From the NCBI RefSeq assembly GCF_035222485.1, contig NC_085925.1:2542001-2606000 (forward strand): a stretch of 64,000 nucleotides of DNA, given 5' to 3'. A program made the position numbers and the translations under genes. This stretch comes from Podospora pseudoanserina. Its lineage: Eukaryota; Ascomycota; Sordariomycetes; Sordariales; Podosporaceae. The notes beneath the pieces were generated by a model. It saw nothing but the letters and a program-made list of their open reading frames with translations, was not told where the DNA came from and did no database searches. Of the stretch, positions 12,240 through 24,244 are shown in pieces. Numbering within the stretch: the first letter of the stretch is position 1; each line of letters begins with the position of its first letter.

Positions 12240-13697
12240 GGCTTCGGAATTCCTCCTACAAGTCTAAACAAGGATTTGCGACCGAAAATTGACGGCGGGA
12301 ATACACCGACTGTCGCGCCAGCAATGTCATTTTCCAGTAATCCTATTACCTGTTAAATGGCAGGCATCACTTGTCAAATTTGATTTGTTGCTGCCCCTAG
12401 ATGATTGTTTGACATATATTCTTGTCCTGACCTTAGATGGACGGCAGAGCAGGTGGTGACAAGTTAAACCCTGTCCGTAGCTATACCAGTGCTCTCGAGC
12501 CGCAGCATCAGACATTGCAATGAATCTTGGAGAGCTTGTGTAAGCTAGTTGAGCAACCAACAAGGCCTCCTCACCTGGGGCATGTGTATCCGTCGCGAGC
12601 CCACAAATGGTCGGCTGACAGCCGTGAAAATACAGAGCGTTTCCCAGAAGAAGATGAAAAGGCTTGACACCAACGTCATGAGGATGGAAATTGAAGAAAT
12701 ATATCGACAATCCAGAGGCTATGTTGATCTCGCCTGGAGGCGTTACCTCGGCCTCGGGCGTTGCTGCGGTGTAGGGGGGAGTATCACGGCGCTCGAGTTC
12801 TTACATTGCTCTATATGTTGTCAAGAACATACTATTCGACGGCTTAGCGCAGGAAGTGAAACTAGGACTCGAAGTGCCAAGGGGGCAAAACATCGAGAGA
12901 TCTTGTACAAAACGTATTACTACACCCTTCAAGTCCTACAGAACCAACTCATTAACCCCACAGATGAGCCCGCTTCACACCAATTTCCATCAACCAGACA
13001 CAAGTCACTCCTCTTCCATCTCTTCATCAAACCAAGCCCTATCCCTCAGAGCCTTCTCAAACTCCACCGCGTCCAACCGGTATCTGGACCTCCACAAGAC
13101 CGCCTTCACCCGCTCCCTCAGTCTGCACACGCGCACTGCGATCGATATCTGGTTGTCCACAAGTGCCAACTCCAGTCCATTACCAGCCGACTCGAGTTCA
13201 TAAGGTATTCCAATCAGGTCCAACGTAGTCGTAAATGAAAGAATGACACAAAAAGAAAGAGAAGCAGTTCTAGGAGCTCCTGTAACTGCAGGTTGAAACA
13301 GGAGTCGCATCTGGAACTGGTGTCGCAACTGGAGCTGGTGGAGGTCGGGGAGAACTGCACGATGCTGCACATTTGCGATTGAGAAGTTGGAGCAGATCAA
13401 AGTTCAACATGAAAAAGGCCCAAGCTCCATTCCGAGCTTTGTGGCTTCTTCTGTGGTTGGCGAGGGAAACAGGCAGGTGCTTCCAGGTCGGCCGGTGGTT
13501 CCTGCTCTGTCTGCTCCAGAGGGCCCAACAACTTATCCATTGCTCGACATCCATGAGGTTGACAATGTTAAAACCACCAACTGTGTTGAAATGTAGATAC
13601 ATGTAGGGCCATAATTGACCAGTCCCAGGCCCTGAAAATTGTCCTCTTCCATTTAGGTCTACATCACCTGCCACCCCACAACCACACCTACGGCTCA
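12240..13697. other. 1.5-kb gap, one weak frame
   Basis: Between the RNase H relic and the 3' end of the left P450. A minus-strand frame ending at 13005 encodes a helical, Arg/Glu-rich end (RVCRLRERVKAVLWRSRYR) that might be the last exon of an unknown gene, but I could not place a start or splice sites. Nothing else is supported. Confidence 0.35.
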
Positions 13698-15576
13698 TCA
13701 CCGAGGCAAAAACACCGCCTCAAAAGGCCCAGCCTTCAAAATCAAATTGTCCTTCGACTCCGTTCGGATCCTCTTCCAATCCTCCCCCGGCGCCTTCTCC
13801 CAAGTATAGTTATACACCGTGTACGCCATCACAAGCCGAAGGACGCTCATGGTCATCCTCTTGCCGACACAGTTATTCGGGCCGACAAGAAAGGGGATGA
13901 ACGCCTCGGCATTTTTGACATACTCTTTGTTGTCGTCCAGCCACCTTTCCGGCCTAAACTGAGCTGGCTCGGCGTAGAACTGTTCGCTGCGGTGGAGGGC
14001 GTGCGCCGGGACCCGGACCGCCACGCCCCCGGGGATGTGGACGCCATCGACCGTGATGCCTTCGGGGGGTGTCTGTCTGGGGTCGTTGCTGGCGATCAGG
14101 TTGTCGACACGCATTGTTTCGTTGATGAGGGCGTCGAGGAGGGAGATTTTGGAGAGGTCTTGGTTGGTGAATTCGTCTGGGATGGTTTTGCCGTAGGCCT
14201 TTTGAAATTGGACGTGGAGGAGGTCTTGGTAGTGGGGGTGGTTGGCGAGCTGGTAGAACAGGTGGGCGAGGACGGCGCCGATGGTATCACTGCAATGATG
14301 GAGATCAGTCACCGAGAATATCTCCTGAGAAAAAAAAGACCTACGTCGCTCCGGTCAGGACCAAAGCCGCGTCCGAGTACAAGATGTTTTTGTTGGTAAA
14401 GGCAATTGACTTTTCGGATCTCATGTCGTCCAGGAAGTGCTGCAGGATGTCGCCCTTGTTGTTGTCTTCCGCCTGTTTTTCGGTCTTGTGTCAGCTTTGT
14501 TCATCTTCAGACCAACAGTATCACAGTCCTAACTTACCGCGGCCCTCCTATCAGCCATCAACATTGTCAACTGGTCAAACTCGGCGGCTGTCTTGCTCAG
14601 CTTCACATTCTGGGCAATGCTAAGTAGCCACGTCAATTCTCCCATTTGTCCAATCTCTCCAAACATGCTCTCTAACAAGTGTAGCATCCTGTGTTCCTTT
14701 CCGGCTAATCGATCGGAACTCGTGCGAAAACTCAACCTTTCCCATGTGATCAAAAGAGATCAAGAGCGAAAACAACGAAGTGTCAATCGGTTTACCATTG
14801 AAGCTTGCAACCTTTGCCAACCAGGTATGGCAGACCTTTCGTGTTTTCGGCTCGTGGATCGCCAACGATAAAAGACAAATTCTATCAGTACACATGCTCT
14901 CCCCCGCAATGATCTACTACTACGCTTTGTACTCACCCTTGGTAGAAAGCGCCCGCTCCCCCACCTTTCTCCGAGGCGCGTGTTCTTCCCTCGTCATAAT
15001 GGAGTCGAGGTTATACTCCCCCTCGGAATGGATAACATCATAGACTCCGGCATTCAGCTTCCTGCATCCGCTGTCTCTCACGTGGATCTTTCTGATCCCT
15101 TCGACCGAACACATAAAGACTTCGTTAGGGGCTACGCGCACAAAGTTGCCGTATTTTTCAAACAGGGCCGCTTGCTCGAGGTGCTTTTGGCCGTTGCGAG
15201 CTGCGTACAGGCTCGTGAGCTTGGTTATCTTGGCCAAAAATAGACTGCGGATGTGGCGTAGGGGGTGGAAGAAGAGGCGGTAGATGATGATGGAGGTGAA
15301 GAGGGCGGTGAGGTAGGAGAGGAATAGGGTGGTGAAGAGGAGTAAACCTGGGAGGAGGGAAAGGCGGCCTGTTGCGTAGACGGTGAGGAGGAGGTACGAG
15401 GTGAGGTGGAAGAGGATGATGCGAAGGGCGGAGGTGTCGTGAAAGCCATGGATGAAGTAGCAGGCGTGGGAGAGCAAGCCTGTGAACGAGGCAAGGAGGC
15501 AGGGGAGGACAAGAGGGGGAGGGTTGGAGCCATCGCTAGGAAAGAGGAGGAGGTCCATTTTGGTGGAGGTAGACAT
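13698..15576 (-). pseudogene. Cytochrome P450, frame-damaged
   Basis: A fungal microsomal P450, a haem monooxygenase. Exon 1 (15576 to about 14932) encodes several N-terminal hydrophobic helices and the conserved stretch FVRVAPNEVF. A middle exon (about 14890-14539) has GKPIDTSLFSLLISFDHMG. Exons 14472-14345 and 14289-13698 are in phase and encode the I-helix LVLTGATDTIG, the E-x-x-R motif NETMR, FRPERW and the haem-Cys loop FLVGPNNCVGKR. Two things break it. The exon 1 donor GGTGAGT and every sensible acceptor near 14885 are in different phases. The frame also slips by one base near 14710-14725, between FSHEFR and RLAGKEHRM. The last 230 codons look unharmed, so damage may be recent, or an assembly error may be present. 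It lies head-to-head with the intact P450 at 16983, 1.4 kb away. Confidence 0.7.
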
Positions 15577-16982
15577 GCGGAGAGGCGAAGAGCATGAGAG
15601 CAGGAAATGGGATTGTGGCTTCTATGTCGCTATCTATAGGTACCAAGCTCCAAGACCTTCAAGCTGGAGTCGTGTTAGTGTCGTGCCTCACAAGAGGTGT
15701 GATGTGGCATGACTGCGGGGACTGGAACACCAAGACCCTGTTATCTTGGCGGATCCTCGCTCTGCAGTAGGGAGTTGGTAACTTCGGGCCTGGACAGAGA
15801 GATCAGATCATCGCTGAAGTTGTGGGGTAGAGGCCTTTATAATGGTTAGCTAAGATCTTCTCCCGCTGTCGAAACAGCGTTTGTCTTATCCTTGCTGCTG
15901 ACGACGCGGCCCGGGTGGTGCATATGCATGCCGACGGAGTTCGGCGGGGGTTGTCTTATCCCCTGCCGAAAGGCATGTTGGTGAGATTTATGCGGGCCAG
16001 TGGGTAGAATATAATTGTACTCATGCAACGAACTTGTGCAAACGGGTATGATGACGGCTTGTGTGTTTGAGGCTCGCAAAACCAATGTTGTGAAACACTG
16101 CTGATAAATAGATATTTCGACGATCTCCCGTCATTGTGATTCAATATGAGCGACTGGCCGGGGACGATTGGTGAGTGGCGTGATACTAACTAGCATGCTG
16201 ACATGCTACAGACAGGCAATTATTGATCGAGAAATGCAAATGTGGTTCAGCACTTGGTTGTCCTTTCTTCACATCCCGTTAGACCTCCTTGGCAAGCATC
16301 TCTGTCTGGCCAATTCAAGGCAGCGAGTCGCAAACCGCCTATCTCTGCCTAGGTACCCCGCCATCCCACGTCGACAGCGAATGCAGAGTCAACTGCCGGT
16401 CCACATATCAGGCAACCCGGGGAAAATGAAGTCGTATTCCACCCCATCCTCGCGAGTCCCCGACATGAATCACGCTTACACGATATGCAACAACATGTGC
16501 CTCAAGGGTACAGGGCGGCAGCGAGGTGAGCTTGTGTATCCTTTGAACAACTCCCCTGCGCACTGGTTTCCTAATTCGAAGTAGTGGTGCAGTTATGGCC
16601 TTGATTCTATTCACGATCTACACCGTGGGGGCCTCTGAGAAGCCGCAGCGTTACATAAACGCGGTTAGTGCTCTGGTGCGACGTTACACCTAGTTTACAT
16701 GCATGGAACTATATGTTGATATTACCATGTCGGTTCGCATCTTTTGCAGCTCTCGAGGAAACCGGTGAGATATAAGACTATGTTCTCCTCGTCTTGGCTA
16801 CAGCAAGGCAGACCTTGTGGCGAGGTCGGTATAGGATGGGGGTTGCAGCAGCACCCATGTGAAACTAGAAGGCAGTGAGCTTCGAGTACAAGAAGACCAC
16901 TCACCCTGGCCTGTGGAGTTTATCTTGAAGATCCAGTCCCTCCTGTCAAGCCTTTCTCATCCAGGCCCAGGATCAAAGCAAA
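15577..16982. other. Divergent promoter region between two P450 genes
   Basis: The 1.4-kb interval shared by the divergent P450 genes. I see no gene, RNA or repeat in it. A shared interval of this kind could co-regulate both genes, but no specific factor site can be claimed. Confidence 0.45.
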
Positions 16983-18639
16983 ATGGACTTCTTTGACGAC
17001 CTGATCAACCTTAACTTCGACCTCAACCCCACCACCGCCCTCACCCTCGCAGCAGGCTCCTTCGCAGTCTGGTACATCACCACCGCTTTCATCTCCTGGT
17101 ACCGCTACCGCCACCTCCCCGGCCCCTTCGTCGCCAAGTTCTCCTACATCTGGCAGGTCTACACTATCGCCACCGGCCACGTCAAAGAAAACTACATCAA
17201 CCTCCGCGAGTATGGCCCCCTCGTTTTGACCGCCCCGGGCACCGTCGTCACCAGCGATCCCGAAATCTTCCGCAGGGCCAACGGTGCCAGGAGCAAGTAT
17301 GATCGATCCCCTTGGTACGCGGCCGGCAAGTTCAAGCATGACACCACCAATATGGGGACTTTGATCGACACCCCCCAACATGACGCGATCAAGTCCAAGA
17401 CTGCCGGGCCCTACGCCGGGAGGGAGGCAGAGGGTGGGTTGGAGAGTGTCGTTGATGCCCAACTGGTGAGACTTGTGGATTTGATCAAGCGAAAGTATGT
17501 CTCTAGGAACGGGGAGTTGGTGCAGACGGACTTTTCCAAGATCTCGCGGTTCTTTACACTGGATGTGATCTCCAAGCTGCTCTTTGGGACCCCGTGGGGC
17601 CATCTGGATGAGGGGATCGATGTACTTGGTTGGTGTGTGGCGATGGACGACAGGTTGGTGTTGATGTTCTTGATGATGGAGCTTCCTGCGTTGAGGTACC
17701 TCTTTGGCGGAAGCTATGGACTTTTGAGATGGTTTGGACCGCAGCCAGGCGATAAGTTTGGGTTGGGAGTGGTCATGGGCTACGTTAACAAGCTCATTGG
17801 GGAGCATTTTACCGACAAGGATTTGAAGCAAAAGGACATGATGAGTGGCTTCATTCGCAACGGACTGTCAGAGATGGAATGCCAGGGTGAGGCACTCCTT
17901 GTAATTTTGGCGGGCTCCGATACTTCTGCGGTTAGTTATATCACTACCCAACATGAGAAAATACAACTGACACATCCCAGGGAACCATCCGCTCCACCAT
18001 CCTCTACCTCATGTCCAACCCCCAAGCCTACGGCCGCTTCAAGAGGGAGATCAAAGAAGCCCTGCAGCAAGGCAAAGTCTCCTCCCCCATCACCAACGAA
18101 GAAGCCCTCAAGCTCCCCTACCTCCAAGCCATCATCACCGAAGCTTCCCGGATCGGCACCCCCTTGACCTTTGGCCACTACAAGGTCGTCCCCAAGGGCG
18201 GCGATACTGTGAACGGGATGTACCTTCCGGCAGGAACGGAAATCGGACATAACGCCCTCTCGTTGACGCACAATAAGGAGATCTTTGGTGAGGACGCGGA
18301 TATCTTCAGACCGGAGAGGTTTCTGGAGGCGGACCCGGAGAGGAAGGCACACATGTTGAAGGCGTTGGATATGCTGTTTGGGTCGGGGAGGTGGACTTGT
18401 GCAGGCAAGAACTTGGCGCTGATGGAGTTGAATAAGATTTTCTTTGAGGTAAGTTGATGGGTGTGGTGATGTGGTGATGTGAGGAGAGATTGCTTACGAG
18501 GTTTACTTCACAGTTGCTAAGGCACTTTGACTTTCAGATTGTCAATGTGCAGAACCCGGTCAAGGAGAGGGCGTATTTGACTAAGTTGCATGAGGATATG
18601 TTTGTGAGAATTACGGAGACGGATTGGAGTACTATTTGA
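16983..18639 (+). CDS. Cytochrome P450 monooxygenase (pisatin-demethylase-like group)
   Basis: Three exons, 16983-17930, 17981-18448 and 18514-18639, all in phase 0, give 513 residues, the usual P450 size. There is an N-terminal membrane anchor (about residues 17-38), then the proline-rich hinge YRHLPGPFVAKF. The I-helix oxygen-binding motif AGSDTS is at about residues 310-315, cut by intron 1. The E-x-x-R pair is in TEASRIG, the PERF motif in IFRPERF, and the haem loop FGSGRWTCAGKN carries the thiolate Cys at about residue 456. All catalytic features are present. It should sit on the ER membrane and hydroxylate or demethylate a small lipophilic molecule, with a P450 reductase elsewhere in the genome. 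The overall motif style recalls the pisatin demethylase/benzoate hydroxylase group, but the substrate cannot be read. No polyketide or peptide synthase is in the window. The start is the first Met ahead of the anchor. Confidence 0.92.
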
Positions 18640-19089
18640 GGGCTTGCTAAAGGGGTTTTCGTGAACTTCTTTGTATTTGTTATGAGTTGTTATGAGTGGA
18701 TATTTGATGGCGTTTATCTGGTCTTTTGTATTCTTTGATCAAACGCGTGGCCTTTGTCTTCCAGAGATTAAGAGTTACCTAGCTGGAATGAAGTTTTGAA
18801 CCAAAGCACGATATAGTGAACTGGGCATGCTCCTCTTAAAAAGAATAAAAGGCACAGGAGCTTGAATGAAGGACTTAAAGGGTAACTAACAGACTAACAA
18901 ATATAGTGGAATAGAGCAGACCCCCAGTACACTAAGTACGGAGAGCCTTTTAATGCCAACCTATAGGAGGCTTCGAGTGCAACGAATGGCCGGATAATGG
19001 CACATCTCCCCCCCACTACATACAAATTCTAAATTACATATGGATAGATAAGGTAATGCAGATTCTTATAAATTATTTAATAATTTAGC
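18640..19089. other. P450 3' flank up to the LINE relic
   Basis: The 3' flank of the P450, becoming AT-rich toward 19060-19085 (TAAATTATTTAATAATTTAG). This may be RIP-worn LINE sequence too decayed to recognise. No gene seen. Confidence 0.4.
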
Positions 19090-20487
19090 TTAGCCAGCGA
19101 GTCGAGACGGTGCGGAAATTAAACCACAGCCTTATAACAGATTCTTAGGCATATGGTTAGACTGGAGACTAAACTGGAGAGCACACAAAGGGAAGGTAGT
19201 TGAAAAGCTGAGGACTCAAGACTACGCACTATCCAAGATTGCAGCTAAAACCTGAGGCCCAGGCCCCACCAGAGCGCGAGAGGTATACACCAAGTGCATC
19301 AGAAGCGCCATAGCTTATGGGGCTGTCACTACCACACACCCACTCCAACTCGAGGTCAACCACGGGGTCTAGCGAAGAGGCTAGCGAAGGCTCAGATAAG
19401 GAACCTCAGGATAGTGGCTGGAGCATATAAGGCTACACCAATCAGAAGCTTGGAAACCGAAACCTAGATGCCACCACTGGACCTATACCTCAACAAGAGA
19501 CTGGCAGACTTTAAAGCCCGGCCACAGAACCCATGCTTACACAGCGGGCAAGGACTAGATGCATTAAAGCACCCACTAGGGCAGCTCGTCTAAGAAGCGT
19601 GTAATAGGATATACCGACGCTTGTAAAGACGGAGACTAGGCTGAAGACCCGTCTATTAACAGGAACCCACAGTTATTAAGAGAATTGTTATTACCGCTAA
19701 CCAGTAGGTTAGCCAGCACCAGAGCCAAAGCGAGAGCCAGAGAGAGACCCCGGTACCCACGATAAAGGTAGCACTATACTAAGTATGGGAAAACCGCTAG
19801 AAAAAACAGGTCGAAGGCCGACCTGCCAGGATAGTAGACGAAGGACCACCAGAGATGCTTTTCACAGACAAGACCCTGAAGAAACATAAGGATTTAACTA
19901 AAGCTTAGAGCTCTCTACTAGTCCAGGCTCGTACAGGAGCAATAGGTCTACAGGACTTCCTATTCAAGCAGCAAATCCCAGGCCTAGCCACTCCCTACTA
20001 TACTTGCGGAGAAGGCTGTAAAACAGTCGAGCACCTCGTTATATAGTGCCTAGTATTACCGAAGCCTAGATCCTGGCCAACAAGCAGTATCGCACGCACC
20101 GAAATCTTAGCCTTATACTGTAAGGTATAGGGTCCCGGAACCGAAGGCTGTTAGGAAAGGTCTGGGTTGGCTGATGGATTTCGCCGCTTAATAGAATATA
20201 GTTTAGCGAGGAAACTGGAATTAGAATAGGAGGATATATTCATAGGAGAGGAAGAGGTGGAAGCGGCGGCTGGAGCGGAAGTCGAGGACATCTAGCCCTC
20301 AAGGCCTTGTTGGGGCCTTTCCTTATTTTGCAACTATCTGGCTTTTTTAATAACTGTTTCCTATTTGTTACCGATATTGTTTTTCACCCAGCCTTAGGGC
20401 ACGGTTTTCCTATGTAAATAGCATCAGCAGGACCGGCACACTCTTTTTAGGGTAGAACGGAGTAGGAATAATAATAATAAATAAACC
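19090..20487 (+). mobile_element. 5'-truncated Tad/I-like non-LTR retrotransposon (LINE), RIP-worn
   Basis: The plus strand decodes to the C-terminal part of a LINE polyprotein: the end of the reverse transcriptase (RFLGIWLDWRLNWRAHKGK at about 19135-19190, followed by REVYTKCIRSAIAYGA), a linker, then SSLLVQARTGAIGLQDFL and a zinc-knuckle-like C-x3-C...H...C segment around CGEGCKTVEHLV at about 20000-20045. Most stops are TAG where CAG (Gln) or TGG (Trp) would fit, a RIP pattern. The 3' end has a short AATAATAATAATAAATAAA tail at about 20469-20487, as Tad-like elements often do. The endonuclease and most of the reverse transcriptase are missing, as expected from 5' truncation during insertion. 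It cannot move by itself. The left border is where homology becomes visible to me and may lie up to 150 bp earlier. Confidence 0.82.
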
Positions 20488-21613
20488 AGCAAGAATCTCC
20501 ACGCTTTCTTTATTTTCACCAGGTGGAAAATCAAGGATGTCAACATCTGTCACAGCGGTTGCATCGTGACCGTCGTTGATCCACTGATGGAGCTTAGCAC
20601 GTGCAGAGCACGGCCAATGCGACTAAAAAGGTTTTGCATCTCGCTGCCGCCAGACCTGTTTGTAGCTCTTTGAGCTACGTCTTGACAATAGAGCCTGCCC
20701 GTAACAGATGGAATAGAGCCCAGACTGTAGTTTAGCTGAATACTACTGTCATCAACCTGTCCACCTGTCCTACCCGTGACAGCTAGCACGAAAATAAAGA
20801 AGGTTACCCACTAATTCTTTGCTCTACAGTGCCTATAAAGTTCTGTAGCCCCAGTGCCCCAGCAGTGAGCTACAGATATCAAGTGACAACTTCCGCTGCA
20901 CTAAGTGTACTATAAATACGACCGCTTACAGGGCCCGTAGGCTGGTATGTAGCTCATATCCTTTTAACAGAACTGTAGTAGCATAAGCAGTATGTTGGTT
21001 TATATCACGATTCAACTAGGCCTTTACCTTGATTTGCAAATTCGGTATTCGAACTTCAGCTGGTTAATTTGGACATTTCGAAATCAAACACATTTTTTCC
21101 AAGCTGAAATTGACAGGGGAGTAGGGTGGAAGAGGCAGCGCTGCTCCTAACTACACACCCCACCCCAGTCCAAAAGCGGCAATACATTTCCCTTGACCGG
21201 GAAGAACAAGGATGAAACAACTTCATTTTTGTCCCCTTTCACGGCGGCTTCTGTTGGTGGTGGATGTGTAGCATGTTGCTGCACCATTATGGCTGGAACT
21301 TCAGGCGCAATATCGTCTCTGGCAGCGCCAGTGCTGCAGACGTCCACTGCCACGGTCGTCGTTGTGGTGGAGATTACATGGACTACAGAAACCTACATGT
21401 CCCTATCAGCATCTACGGCTTGCCCAACCTGGTCCAGCACAAGTCTAAGATGGGACATGGAATATCAGCAGGTATCTCAGAAGTAGGCAAAAACACTGGA
21501 AGTCAACTATCCATCTCTGCTTTGATACTCGTGTGTCTATCTCCCTAACCATCTCACCTCACCCGCTTTCCGTTTTCTTGCAAGTACATGCCTGTCTCAT
21601 CTCCCTTTCCGCC
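20488..21613. other. Gap with a small inverted-repeat structure
   Basis: No gene seen. A 12-bp inverted repeat (TTCTTTATTTTC at 20506-20517; GAAAATAAAGAA at 20790-20801) brackets about 295 bp, and inside it a TGTCAC...GTGACA pair (20541-20546 and 20775-20780) brackets about 240 bp. This could be a small non-autonomous element or an old LTR fragment. I found no convincing target duplication, so I do not name it. The part right of 21140 only has low-complexity Thr/Val-coding frames. Confidence 0.35.
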
Positions 21614-22377
21614 TTAGTCGTTGTAGCAGCCACCGTTAACGTTCCCACCGGGATAAGGGTAGGTGTGGGGGAAGACATTGGTGGCGTGGTTGCAGTTTCC
21701 ATAGCCGAGCCAAATGCTGTATCTTCCGTCCTGGTAAATGTGCCCAGATCTTCCAGCCCTGTAGCCTCGGCAGCAGTTGAGAATGATATGGTTCACCTGT
21801 CTCCCGGCAGTGGAGCAAGGGATGGAAACATCCGAGCTGTTCTCCTGCAAAGAGGGTTAGCACAATGTTACATGGGACGGTGAAGGAGGACTTACACTGC
21901 AGATGTAACTGGCGGTGGTGGATTGGCATGTCATGCGGCGGCAGCGCTTGGACGGGGCACCGCAGTTCTGGCCTAGCTTCTTGAGATCATTGGCAGCAGT
22001 GATGGACCGATCGAGGTCGCCGGTAGCCATTGTTCCGCAGGTGAGCACCTCGGCACGCTTCTCCAGGGCCTCGAGGGCATCCTCGGGAGCGATCTCGGCA
22101 GCGTTGTACTCGGGGTTGATGGCGAGAATTTGGGCGAGAATTTCCTGTAGGGCAACCGCTGGTCAGTCAAGGGATTCGGGAAGTGTTGTTGTCAAGGCAA
22201 GATGTATACCGTAGCCGTGCCGTGAAGCTCGGTGACCTCTGTATCGGTCTTGAAGATACGACCGGTCCATGTCATTCCATCGTCCAAGTCAAGATCGGGA
22301 GCACGAGGACTAGCGACAGCAGCGAGCACGCATGGGATGGCGGCAAGGGCGAAGAGGATGCTCTTGGGGAGAACCAT
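21614..22377 (-). CDS. Small secreted cysteine-rich protein, family not recognised
   Basis: Three exons (22377-22210, 22144-21896, 21844-21614), all phase 0 with standard splice signals, encode 215 residues. The N-terminus MVLPKSILFALAAIPCVLA is a clear signal peptide. A possible propeptide up to about residue 85 ends with an LEKR dibasic site (Kex2-like), and the remaining 130 residues hold ten cysteines, including a CC pair (LTCGT, NCGAP, KRCRR, MTCQS, YICS, IPCS, LNCCRG, GNCNH, GGCYN). Ten cysteines and a Kex2-like site suggest a disulfide-bonded extracellular protein. Fungal secreted proteins of this make-up include effectors, antimicrobial and adhesion proteins, but I recognise no specific family, so no function is assigned. 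Gene model confidence is high because all three exons join in frame. Confidence 0.8.
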
Positions 22378-24244
22378 GGTTGCTGTTTGGGCTGGTGTTG
22401 TTGAGGATGGAGCTGTGGAGTCTGAGGAGTGACGACTGAAGAGTGAAGTGAGAAGAGAGTGTCGAAACAGTTGAGGACGTGCCTTCTTATTGAACGAACG
22501 ACAACCTGATTCCCCACTGACCTCGGCTTCTCAAAGTCTCAGCTCATCATGGTTCATGGCTGCTTCAAAATCCTTGTCAAAAGGCCGACTTGTCTCACCG
22601 ATCCTTGATGTTGACTGGAGACCTTGATGACCGGAAACCACTCTTCTTCACGGAACATTGATGATCGGAAGGAATTAGCCGGTAAGCTGGATGGATCACA
22701 CTGTGTGTCTTGTGGAGCTGGCCAGCCCACGTATGGATGAAAGCGAATGATATCTTCTTGGTGGATCGGAAACGAGCCTTTGTTGATATACGCAAATGCA
22801 ACATGTAAGATCTCGAGTTGTCATGATATCCACCTTCTACTGCATCCATTCATGCCGTCGGACTTTGACAGCAAAGCTGCGTCTAGATGATAGTGCGGAT
22901 TGGTTGCACTCTTCCCGCACTACCTTGGCGGTGGAGCAATTGTAGCGGGTTATGGCTGCCTATAACTGGACTCTGTGCTAGTTATTCTCCTGCCCTATCG
23001 CTGACACCGAGACCAACCCTGCAAAAAAAAAGATCGTCGAGGGCCATTAAAGTGGAAAAGATGATTGGCTGTCCCGTCGCATCCTCATTGCAGGTTCCAG
23101 TTCTAGTTTCGAAACCGGCTAGACATCATGGACCACGAAGATCCATCACCGAGACGAAATGCGAACTGCAGGATTCATATGGCTTTTAGCAGGCGAGAGA
23201 GTCGCATAGAACTACCAAAGGGCTCAGGACGAGTAATGCACCTTGCCCTTGATGCATCTAGATCGTTCATCGACACGAGTTGTATGGCTACTAATTATAA
23301 GCATGGCGGAGTTGTGGAAGCTTTCTGTCCGCGCCAAGCTGTGTGATGATCAAGTTGCTCTCTTTGAGACCAGCAGTCAGGTTTCTCCTCAACCTTTAGC
23401 CTTGGGGCCCCAGCTTGGCCCCAGACTCATAGATATTGGTTTCTTTTCTTTTTGCTTGTAGCTTTTTCCTATACACTACGAATAGTACCATCCTCTTCTA
23501 CACAAAGGGCGTCCGACAGAAGCTCAGATATTTCCATTGAAATTACTAAAAAGGCTCGAATAATATCTAGGGTGGTCAATAACACGAGATCTTCGTGGCT
23601 TTTCTTGTTAGATGAGGCGGCAAGTTAAGCCAGGCCCATGATAATTTTACGCAACCGAGTCCAGCCTCCTATCGGTTTGTGCTGTGGTATTGCAATCTGT
23701 GGGCCATCTACGGGCCACGGCTTCCCCAGGCAAGCCATCAACTCATGCAGGCCTTCGTCGCTCATGAGAATATTCCCCTGCCATCACCATCCAATTGCAT
23801 ACTTAGTCTCGGGATTGAAGGGCAAATAGTTCATTAATTTATACTGATATTTACCACCACCGCATCCGCTATTGCGTGTCCTTGATTTCCAGTATCTATG
23901 TTATCCACCAGAATGTGGGGCTAGATTGGATGTTTATGAGGAAAACAAAGTCAGCTCGTTCTTCAAAATCAAGGACACAGGAAGTAGTGGATAAAATCCG
24001 ATATCGATAGGTTCTGAACTGAACTCAGTAGTGGAACAAGGCCGGTTAATATATACATAGCGCCTGACTGGATGAGTCTGAGAAATGACTTCCAGTGGTG
24101 AGTCCTGAGGGCAAATCGAACCTGGTGTGAACCAGCCAAGCCAAACAGGACCAAACAGGCAGCCCTTTGGCTTATTCTAGATACTTCTCCTCCTGCCTGT
24201 TTAGTGATGAATGAGACAGAACAGAACCTTTGTGTTGATTAGGC
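22378..24244. other. 1.9-kb gap, no gene seen
   Basis: The promoter side of the cysteine-rich protein gene and the left flank of the MITE. Frames are short and unconvincing on both strands, and composition is ordinary. Nothing supported. Confidence 0.45.

Noticed and set aside
12549-13238. 230-codon plus-strand frame upstream of the left P450
   Set aside because: Low-complexity, no domain, no splice pattern; overlaps a competing minus-strand frame.
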